Shown: positions 1 to 5,211 of the stretch, in pieces
How the letters are laid out: the number at the start of each line of letters is the position of its first letter
How positions within the stretch are numbered: position 1 is the first letter of the stretch
Notes under the pieces: generated by a model
The model's database searches: none
Seen by the model: the letters and a program-made list of their open reading frames with translations, nothing else
Told to the model about the DNA's origin: nothing
Made by a program: the position numbers and the translations under genes
Source of the DNA: JAWOGN01 sp046496815
GTDB taxonomy: Bacteria > Desulfobacterota > DSM-4660 > Desulfatiglandales > Desulfatiglandaceae
NCBI GenBank assembly: GCA_046496815.1
Contig: JAWOGN010000183.1
Location: 1 to 5,957 of the forward strand
Reading direction: 5' to 3'
Length of the DNA stretch: 5,957 nucleotides

Positions 1-852
1 GGATGGCGTGGTCAGGTCTTTTTTGTGGATGACAACTTTATCGGCAACAAAGTTTATCTGAAGAACCATCTCCTACCCGCACTCATCCAATGGCAGGAAG
101 GCAGGAAGGAAATACCGTTTAACACGGAGGCCTCGGTCAATCTGGCCGATGATCCGGAATTGATGGAGATGATGGTCAAGGCGGGTTTTGATGCGGTCTT
201 CATCGGAATCGAAACGCCCAATGAAGAAAGTCTGGCTGAATGCAACAAACAACAGAACAAAAACCGTGATTTGCTGGAGAGTGTAAAGCTCATGCAGCGG
301 GCCGGGCTGCAAGTGACAGGAGGCTTCATTGTGGGATTCGACAGTGACACGCCTTCCATCTTTCAGCGACAGATTGAGTTTATTCAAAAAAGCGGTATCG
401 TGACGGCCATGGTTGGTTTGCTCAACGCTCCTCCCGGCACAAGTCTTTACCAACGAATGAAAGTGGAGGGTCGCCTGATTGAGTTTTCCTCCGGAGATAA
501 CACGGACGGAACAACCAACATCTTTCCTCGAATGGGGCTTGATGTGTTGCGAGAAGGATACAGGAACTTAATGCAAAACATTTACGCACCCGAGCATTAC
601 TATAAACGAGTGTTGACCTTTCTCCGGGAGTATAAGCGACCGAAGGTCAGAACTCCAATGGATTTTCAACGTTTGCTGGCGTTCGTGCGGTCAAGCATTC
701 GCCTGGGCATTTTCGGAAAAGAACGATTTCAATATTGGAAGATTTTGTTCTGGACGCTTTTTCGCCGACCCAAAATGCTCCCGCTGACGATTACGCTTGC
801 AATCTATGGCTATCATTTCCGCAAAATCTGTACAGTGAAGATGGCTCAGTGA
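1..852 (+). CDS. B12-binding radical SAM protein with DUF4070-type C-terminus (5' end outside window)
   Basis: The reading frame is open from the first base and stops at TGA 850-852, so 283 C-terminal residues are visible; the GTG at base 25 is internal, not the start. Visible motifs (fragment numbering) are FFVDDNFIGN near 7-16, TEASVNLADDPEL near 42-54, FIGIETP near 67-73 and GGFIVGFDSD near 107-116. These are the later beta strands of a radical SAM TIM barrel of the cobalamin-binding class. The remainder, ending in an aromatic/basic stretch (FWTLFRRPKMLPLTITLAIYGYHFRK split over 240-275), matches my memory of the DUF4070 tail found in this class, which includes the hopanoid methylase HpnP. 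The N-terminal B12 domain and the CxxxCxxC cluster motif should lie upstream, outside the window. Such enzymes do radical methylations or rearrangements using SAM and an iron-sulfur cluster. The substrate cannot be assigned. The C-terminus appears complete. The small gene starting 24 bp later may be cotranscribed. Confidence 0.88.
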   Translation, partial: GWRGQVFFVDDNFIGNKVYLKNHLLPALIQWQEGRKEIPFNTEASVNLADDPELMEMMVKAGFDAVFIGIETPNEESLAECNKQQNKNRDLLESVKLMQRAGLQVTGGFIVGFDSDTPSIFQRQIEFIQKSGIVTAMVGLLNAPPGTSLYQRMKVEGRLIEFSSGDNTDGTTNIFPRMGLDVLREGYRNLMQNIYAPEHYYKRVLTFLREYKRPKVRTPMDFQRLLAFVRSSIRLGIFGKERFQYWKILFWTLFRRPKMLPLTITLAIYGYHFRKICTVKMAQ

Positions 853-864
853 GTCGAAAAAGGG

Positions 865-870
865 AGGAGG
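865..870 (+). promoter_or_regulatory. Strong ribosome binding site that selects a TTG start
   Basis: AGGAGG lies 6 bases before the TTG at 877 and is an almost ideal Shine-Dalgarno match. The next in-frame ATG (895) would be 24 bases away, so the site argues for TTG as the start of the small ORF. Confidence 0.6.
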
Positions 871-876
871 TCGATC

Positions 877-1107
877 TTGAAAAAAATAGTGATTATGAAG
901 GGTTCTTTTATAGATTCCTTGGAAGAGTATGTCCTGAGGGAATGCTTAAAAATAATGTTCCCTGAGTGCAACATCGAGATTCGAGCAGTTGCAACTGTAA
1001 ATAGTCCGGATAGGAAAATAAATATTGATGAAATCGTAAAAAGTTGTCACTCCGGTGAAAACCCCGATGAATACGGGATCTTCGACCGGAGTCCAGTTCC
1101 TCCTTAA
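877..1107 (+). CDS. Small hypothetical protein, C-terminus replaced by a MITE-like insertion
   Basis: This 76-codon ORF begins with TTG behind a near-perfect AGGAGG and sits 24 bp after the radical SAM gene, so it was probably translated in the same transcript. Residues 1-49 (starting MKKIVIMKGS, with LRECLKIMFPECNIEI near 20-35) look like real protein: an initial beta strand, an amphipathic helix with C23 and C31, then a second strand. I do not recognise the family. Residue 50 onward (IDEIVKSC... to RSPVPP) is encoded entirely inside the inverted-repeat element at 1024-1186, and the TAA is supplied by that element. The visible product is therefore probably a truncated or re-terminated version of a longer ancestral protein, possibly non-functional. 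No membrane segment or signal peptide is seen. An alternative is that the short form has always been the functional product and the element merely provides its tail. Confidence 0.5.
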   Translation: MKKIVIMKGSFIDSLEEYVLRECLKIMFPECNIEIRAVATVNSPDRKINIDEIVKSCHSGENPDEYGIFDRSPVPP

Positions 1108-1186
1108 CTGGCTGAAAAGACTGGATTCCGGCTTTCGCCGGAATGACGGAAAAAGGTAATTTCCGACTTTTTGCGAATTCATCAAT
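1024..1186. mobile_element. MITE-like palindromic element with 21-bp imperfect terminal inverted repeats
   Basis: The left end (1024-1044, beginning ATTGATGAAATCGT and ending AAAAAGT) matches the reverse complement of the right end (1166-1186) at 19 of 21 positions. Inside are three further inverted repeats: ACTCCGGT 1049-1056 with ACCGGAGT 1085-1092; CCAGTT 1093-1098 with AACTGG 1106-1111; and ATTCCGGC 1125-1132 with GCCGGAAT 1137-1144 around a TTTC loop. There is no room for a transposase, so it would have to be moved in trans. From memory, the last hairpin and the ACTTTTTnCGA ends recur as dispersed intergenic repeats in Desulfobacterota genomes. No convincing target-site duplication is visible at the flanks. 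The element overlaps the 3' end of the small ORF at 877 and the hairpins may fold in the RNA and affect 3'-end stability. Confidence 0.75.
1125..1144. repeat. GC-rich 8-bp hairpin, core of the repeat element
   Basis: A perfect 8-bp stem (ATTCCGGC / GCCGGAAT) closes a TTTC tetraloop, followed by GACGGAAAAAGG. There is no T-run, so it is not a classical intrinsic terminator on the + strand. On the minus strand the hairpin would be preceded by CCTTTTTCC rather than followed by it. It is the most stable part of the MITE-like element. Confidence 0.7.
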
Positions 1187-1219
1187 TTCATATGGGAAAA
1201 ACGGTCAGGTACTGGGGCC

Positions 1220-1255
1220 GATGACCTCATCCAACTCATTGGTTGCAAGGTCATC
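1220..1255 (+). promoter_or_regulatory. Inverted repeat in the leader of the small membrane-protein gene
   Basis: GATGACCT (1220-1227) pairs perfectly with AGGTCATC (1248-1255). Within it CCAA (1231-1234) can pair with TTGG (1239-1242) around CTCA. It ends about 30 bases before the GGAGGT of the next gene. It could be an RNA hairpin in the 5' leader or a dyad operator, but there is no recognisable riboswitch or regulator motif. The rest of 1187-1297 holds no ORF or promoter I can defend. Confidence 0.3.
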
Positions 1256-1284
1256 GTAGGCAGAAATCTCACACCATAATTCAC

Positions 1285-1290
1285 GGAGGT
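1285..1290 (+). promoter_or_regulatory. Ribosome binding site GGAGGT
   Basis: GGAGGT lies 7 bases before the ATG at 1298. An earlier ATG at 1291 directly abuts the site and is in another frame, so 1298 is the start. Confidence 0.7.
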
Positions 1291-1297
1291 ATGATTA

Positions 1298-1648
1298 ATG
1301 AAACCGGAAACTGCAGGAAAAATTAAGTATGGAGTCTGGGGTCTTATTGTTGGGGCAGTCATCGCAATGATCATCGGTTTTGCGTGGGGAGGGTGGACGA
1401 CTTCCGGCACGACCGAAACAATGACCGAACAAGCGGTTTTGGCGAGTCAAGCGGCGATCTGCGTCGCCCAGTTTATGCAGGACCCGAACCATGAGGAGAA
1501 CCTTAAAGAATTTGAGAAGATAAGTAGCTGGGAAAGAGCTAAATTCATTGAAAAGGGTGGCTGGGATAAAATGCCCGGGCAAGAAAAGTCTGACTATGCT
1601 GTAAGCCGAGCATGCAGCGACGGACTTGAACTTCTTATCAAAAAATGA
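1298..1648 (+). CDS. Small single-pass membrane protein, function unknown
   Basis: The 116-aa product has a short basic N-terminus (K2, K8, K10), one strong hydrophobic helix at about 12-30 (VWGLIVGAVIAMIIGFAW) and a hydrophilic C-terminal domain. The segment GFAWGGWTTSGTTE at 27-40, followed by an alanine-rich stretch and ICVAQF at 54-59, resembles an uncharacterised protein family I have seen in rhizobia and other Proteobacteria (GFxWGGWxTxGTAE, then PICVxxF). No function is known to me. Positive charges before the helix predict an inside N-terminus and a periplasmic C-terminal domain; C55 and C106 could then form a disulfide, which is inference. The start is fixed by GGAGGT 7 bases upstream. 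The gene stands alone, between an inverted repeat upstream and a terminator-like hairpin just after its stop codon. It is unlikely to belong to the glycan operon. Confidence 0.8.
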   Translation: MKPETAGKIKYGVWGLIVGAVIAMIIGFAWGGWTTSGTTETMTEQAVLASQAAICVAQFMQDPNHEENLKEFEKISSWERAKFIEKGGWDKMPGQEKSDYAVSRACSDGLELLIKK

Positions 1649-1658
1649 GTTGGATGTT

Positions 1659-1686
1659 AAAGGTAACCCATATGTGGGTTGCCTTT
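1659..1686 (+). terminator. Probable intrinsic terminator after the membrane-protein gene
   Basis: AAAGGTAACCCA (1659-1670) pairs with TGGGTTGCCTTT (1675-1686) over 12 bp with a single T-G wobble, around a TATG loop, 10 bases after the stop codon. The downstream sequence CTC AAC is not a pure T-run, although the right arm itself ends in CCTTT and a T7 tract follows at 1698-1704. Efficiency may be moderate, but the position and stem quality fit a terminator that separates this gene from the downstream operon. Confidence 0.7.
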
Positions 1687-1723
1687 CTCAACAAAAATTT
1701 TTTTGAAAGCAAAAGGGGATGAG

Positions 1724-1843
1724 ATGGGAGATAAGGGAAAAAAAGATAAGGGCAAACGAGAAGAACGGAAAAAAGGCAAGCAAACACTCAAGGAGAAGCG
1801 AAAGCAAAAAAAGCGACAAAATGAAATCGATTTGGGAGAATGA
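1724..1843 (+). CDS. Very small lysine-rich, highly basic protein (39 aa)
   Basis: ATG at 1724 follows AAAGGGG with 6-7 bases spacing and opens a 39-codon frame ending TGA 1841-1843. The product starts MGDKGKKDKGKREERKKGK and ends NEIDLGE. About half of the residues are K or R, with few hydrophobic residues, so it should be disordered or a single charged helix and probably binds nucleic acid, ribosomes or another polyanion (inference). Similar tiny lysine-rich proteins of unknown function occur in many Proteobacteria as I recall. It lies between the terminator hairpin and the glycosyltransferase fusion gene, 31 bp ahead of the latter, so it may be the first gene of that transcript. The A-rich composition could by chance give such an ORF; the good ribosome binding site and the acidic, more ordinary C-terminal residues support a real gene. 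Confidence 0.55.
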   Translation: MGDKGKKDKGKREERKKGKQTLKEKRKQKKRQNEIDLGE

Positions 1844-1874
1844 AAGATAAACGTAAAACCAAAAGGTAGCGGTT

Positions 1875-4181
1875 ATGACATCTGATATTAAATACTATGA
1901 GGGAATCGACTCGGTTGCCGTAATCGGTAACTATCTGCCCCGTCAGTGCGGTATCGCAACCTTTACCACGGATCTGGTTGAAGGCTTATCAGCGGAAGCC
2001 CCCGATGTTAACTGCTGGGTGGCTGCCATGAATGACACACCTGAGGGATATCCATACCCGGAAAAAGTGCGCTTTGAGATCAACCAGAACAAGTTGACCG
2101 ATTATAGTGTCGCATCTCAATTTCTCAATATCAGCCAGATGGATATTGTCTGCGTGCAGCATGAATACGGTCTTTTCGGAGGTCCGGCCGGCAGCCACTT
2201 GCTGAAACTCATGGGTGATCTGCGCATGCCGGTAGTGACAACCTTGCATACGGTTCTGAAAGACCCCGCCCCGGAATATCGTGACGTCATGTGCAAGCTA
2301 TCCGATCTTTCCGATAAAATGGTGGTGATGAGCCGTAAGGCCTCTGAGTTCCTTAAAGATATCTATGGAGTGTCCGAGGAAAAAATCGCTTTCATCCATC
2401 ACGGCATTCCGGATACGCCGTTTATTGATTCGAGCTTCTACAAAGACAAGTTCGGAGTGGAAGGCAAAAAGGTGCTGCTCACATTCGGCTTGCTTTCCTC
2501 AAACAAGGGCATCGAAAATGTGCTGCAGGCGCTTCCGGCGGTCATAAAAAAACACCCTGATGTGGTCTATATAATCCTGGGTGCAACACATCCTCATATT
2601 CTCAAGTTTCATGGGGATGCATACCGTATCATGCTGCAGCAGCTCGTGCGCAAACTCGATATCGGCGAGCATGTAATTTTTCTAAATCGCTTTGTGAGCC
2701 TAAGAGAATTGTGTGAATTTCTCGGCATCGCCGATATCTACCTAACCCCTTATCTTGAAGAAGCCCAGATTACCTCCGGAACCCTTGCCTATGCCATGGG
2801 CACAGGCAAAGCCGTCATTTCGACACCCTACTGGTATGCGACCGAGATGCTTGCCGAAGGCCGGGGAAAAATTGTTCCATTCAACAACCCTGATGCCATG
2901 GCGGACCAAATTACCGCCCTTTTGGACAACGATGTCGAACGGCACGCCATTCGCAAAAAAGCCTATACCTTCAGTCGTGAAGCGGTTTGGAAGGAGGTAT
3001 CCCGAAAATACCTCCAGGTTTTCAGCGAAGTACGGCAAAACCGCACCCGGAACCCCCGTCCCCGGCATTCCTATGTTGAAAACATCAAGGCCATCACGAA
3101 TTTCGAGCTCCCGGAGATCAAGCTCGATCACCTGAAAGCCCTTACCGATGATACCGGCATCTTACAACATGCCAACCATACCATTCCCGATCGCACCCAT
3201 GGCTACTGCACCGATGATAATGCCAGAGCGCTACTGGTTGCCGCCATGGGTCAAAAATACCTGCCGACAAATGGTTTGGGACTTGATTTTCTCAGCGGTC
3301 ATTATCTCGGATTTCTTCTGTATGCCTATGATGAAAAAAATGGGCGCTTTCGCAATTTCATGACTTATTCGCGGCAGTGGATGGAGGAGATCGGGTCCGA
3401 GGATGCGCATGCCAGAGCGCTCTGGTGCCTTGGTAAAGCAGTAGCTTTTCTTGACGATCCCGGGCATCTCGCAATGAGCACAACCCTTTTCAACAAGGCA
3501 CTGAGAGCTGTCGAAAATTTTCATTCGCCCCGCGCCTTCGCCTTTTCTCTGGTGGGCATGCATGCTTACCTGCATAAGTTTTCCGGCGACAGTGATGTGC
3601 GCAGGATCCGGGAAGTTATTGCCGACAGGCTTTTCAATCAGTTTAAAAACAATGGAACAGACGATTGGCCCTGGCTTGAGAACGCTCTAAACTATGCTAA
3701 CGGAAAACTGCCCCATGCCCTGCTGCTGTCCGGCCAATGGATGCAGCGCAGCGATATGATCGATATGGGACTCAAATCACTCAAGTGGTTGCTCTCCGTT
3801 CAGACCGAAGAAGGCCATTTTGTACCCATCGGTAATAACGGCTGGTATGAAAAAGGCGGTCCCAAGGCTCGTTTCGACCAGCAGCCAATAGAGTCTAATG
3901 CCATGATCGAGGCGTGTATCGAAGCCTTTAACATCACTCGGGATAAAACATGGATTGACAGTGCGGTCATGTGCTTTAACTGGTTTCTGGGAAACAACGA
4001 CCTTAACTTGCCGCTCTATGATCCCAAGACCGGCGGTTGCCGTGACGGTCTGATGGCGGACGGCATCAACCAGAATGAAGGCGCCGAGTCCTCCCTTGCC
4101 TGGCTGCTGTCGCTGATGACATTGCAAAAGCTTTATGCCGACGAGATTTTAAACCAGCCGTCGTCACAGAAAACTCATTAA
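1875..4181 (+). CDS. Two-domain protein: GT4-like glycosyltransferase fused to a six-hairpin glycosidase-like domain
   Basis: The 768-aa product has two parts. Residues about 12-390 form a GT-B glycosyltransferase: acceptor-side loop PRQCGIATFTTDL at 22-34, QHEYGLFGG at 95-103, TTLHT at 122-126, HHGI at 175-178, and the start of the nucleotide-sugar domain TFGLLSSNKG at 203-212. The usual GT4 E-x7-E donor motif is replaced by EEAQITSGTLAYAMGTGKAV (295-314), where the second glutamate is not present. Residues about 400-768 form an all-helical domain with HGYCTDDNARAL (442-453), EDAHARALWCLG (509-520), WPWLENALNYANGKLPHALL (598-617) and QQPIESNAMIEA (669-680), the pattern of repeated helical hairpins seen in (alpha/alpha) toroid sugar-active enzymes. 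No signal peptide or membrane helix, so cytoplasmic. AAAGG (1862-1866) precedes the ATG by 8 bases. The stop is 14 bp before the next glycosyltransferase. Donor, acceptor and the activity of the C-terminal domain are unknown. Confidence 0.85.
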   Translation: MTSDIKYYEGIDSVAVIGNYLPRQCGIATFTTDLVEGLSAEAPDVNCWVAAMNDTPEGYPYPEKVRFEINQNKLTDYSVASQFLNISQMDIVCVQHEYGLFGGPAGSHLLKLMGDLRMPVVTTLHTVLKDPAPEYRDVMCKLSDLSDKMVVMSRKASEFLKDIYGVSEEKIAFIHHGIPDTPFIDSSFYKDKFGVEGKKVLLTFGLLSSNKGIENVLQALPAVIKKHPDVVYIILGATHPHILKFHGDAYRIMLQQLVRKLDIGEHVIFLNRFVSLRELCEFLGIADIYLTPYLEEAQITSGTLAYAMGTGKAVISTPYWYATEMLAEGRGKIVPFNNPDAMADQITALLDNDVERHAIRKKAYTFSREAVWKEVSRKYLQVFSEVRQNRTRNPRPRHSYVENIKAITNFELPEIKLDHLKALTDDTGILQHANHTIPDRTHGYCTDDNARALLVAAMGQKYLPTNGLGLDFLSGHYLGFLLYAYDEKNGRFRNFMTYSRQWMEEIGSEDAHARALWCLGKAVAFLDDPGHLAMSTTLFNKALRAVENFHSPRAFAFSLVGMHAYLHKFSGDSDVRRIREVIADRLFNQFKNNGTDDWPWLENALNYANGKLPHALLLSGQWMQRSDMIDMGLKSLKWLLSVQTEEGHFVPIGNNGWYEKGGPKARFDQQPIESNAMIEACIEAFNITRDKTWIDSAVMCFNWFLGNNDLNLPLYDPKTGGCRDGLMADGINQNEGAESSLAWLLSLMTLQKLYADEILNQPSSQKTH

Positions 4182-4195
4182 CAAAAGGATTAGCT

Positions 4196-5200
4196 ATGCA
4201 TATCGCCATGCTCTCGCCCATTGCCTGGCGCACGCCGCCACGTCACTACGGCCCCTGGGAAAACGTGGCCTCCCTCTTAACCGAGGGGCTGGTATCGTGC
4301 GGTCATGATGTAACCTTGTTTGCAACCGCGGATTCGCAGACCAGCGGTAGGCTGCAGGCCGTTTGCCCCCGGGGCTATGAAGAAGACCGCTCACTCATAC
4401 CAAAAGTCTGGGAATGCCTGCACATTGCAGAGCTCTTTGAGCATGCTGAAGATTTTAATATTATCCATAACCACTTTGACTATCTGCCGCTGACCTATAC
4501 CGCCTTTATCTCCACCCCGGTCGTTACCACCATTCACGGTTTTTCATCGTCGGGGATTCTACCGGTTTACAGAAAATACAACGGCAAAGTGTTCTATGTT
4601 TCCATCAGTAATGCCGACCGGTCGCCGGATCTTGATTATATCAAGACCATCCATCACGGCATTGATATAAAACAGTTTGATTTTCAGCCTGATCCGGACG
4701 ATTACCTGCTCTTTTTCGGGCGGATTCACCATGATAAGGGTGTCATAGAGGCCCTTGAAATTGCCGGGGCCTGCAATAAAAAGCTGATATTGGCGGGTAT
4801 TATCCAGGACCAGACCTACTATGACCATTATGTGGCCCCTCACATAGACAACGACAAGGTGATTTATGCCGGCAGCGTCGGACCAGGTGAGCGTAACCGG
4901 CTCCTCGGCAAAGCCTGCGCGCTATTGCACCCAATACAGTTCGATGAGCCTTTCGGTCTCTCCGTTATCGAATCCATGGCCTGCGGTACACCCGTAATTG
5001 CCTTTGATAGGGGCAGCATGCCGGAACTTATCGAAAACGGCAAAACCGGTTTTTTGGTCGATAACGTGGACGAGGCCATTGAGACTGTTGCACGTATTAA
5101 AGAGATTGACCGCGCATCCTGTCGCCGCCATGTTGAACGGCATTTCACAGTCGAACGGATGATCAATGAATACATACAAGCCTATGAAATGATTTTATAG
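4196..5200 (+). CDS. Family GT4 (GT-B fold) glycosyltransferase
   Basis: The 334-aa protein is a compact, complete GT4 enzyme. The N-terminal acceptor domain shows RHYGPWENVASLL at 16-28 (in place of the usual Gly-Gly loop), HNHFDYLPL at 91-99 and TTIHGF at 111-116. The C-terminal donor domain has HHGID at 153-157, FFGRIHHDKG at 173-182 (R176 and K181 in the positions that normally contact the nucleotide-sugar phosphates) and the canonical E-x7-E motif EPFGLSVIE with E251 and E259, then MACGTPVIAF. It therefore should be a retaining transferase using a nucleotide sugar; GDP-mannose or UDP-/ADP-glucose are possible but not decidable here. No membrane segment is seen. AAGGA at 4185-4189 lies 6 bases before the ATG. 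It is only 14 bp after the fusion gene and 11 bp before the GH130 gene, so the three are almost certainly one operon and one pathway. Confidence 0.92.
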   Translation: MHIAMLSPIAWRTPPRHYGPWENVASLLTEGLVSCGHDVTLFATADSQTSGRLQAVCPRGYEEDRSLIPKVWECLHIAELFEHAEDFNIIHNHFDYLPLTYTAFISTPVVTTIHGFSSSGILPVYRKYNGKVFYVSISNADRSPDLDYIKTIHHGIDIKQFDFQPDPDDYLLFFGRIHHDKGVIEALEIAGACNKKLILAGIIQDQTYYDHYVAPHIDNDKVIYAGSVGPGERNRLLGKACALLHPIQFDEPFGLSVIESMACGTPVIAFDRGSMPELIENGKTGFLVDNVDEAIETVARIKEIDRASCRRHVERHFTVERMINEYIQAYEMIL

Positions 5201-5211
5201 GACAGACCACT

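Noticed and set aside
735..965. Plus-strand 76-codon frame overlapping the end of the radical SAM gene and the start of the small ORF.
   Set aside because: It overlaps conserved coding sequence on the left and a frame with a much better ribosome binding site on the right.
1024..1186. Possible CRISPR array or tRNA-like RNA because of repeated stems.
   Set aside because: The repeats are inverted, not direct and regularly spaced, and no cloverleaf with a tRNA-type T-loop can be formed.
946..1410. Minus-strand open frame of 154 codons across the repeat element and the membrane-protein start.
   Set aside because: It runs through the inverted-repeat element and overlaps a better-supported gene; no ribosome binding site or recognisable domain.
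2993..3015. Perfect 8-bp inverted repeat GGAGGTAT / ATACCTCC with a 7-base loop inside the fusion gene, near the domain boundary, hiding a GGAGG sequence.
   Set aside because: No start codon follows at a usable distance, the codons encode an ordinary helix (KEVSRKYL), and one such stem in 2.3 kb of coding DNA is expected by chance.
4194..4394. Minus-strand open frame of 66 codons overlapping the start of the GT4 gene.
   Set aside because: It lies wholly within a clearly coding + strand gene, and its arginine/proline-rich product is typical of an antisense shadow.
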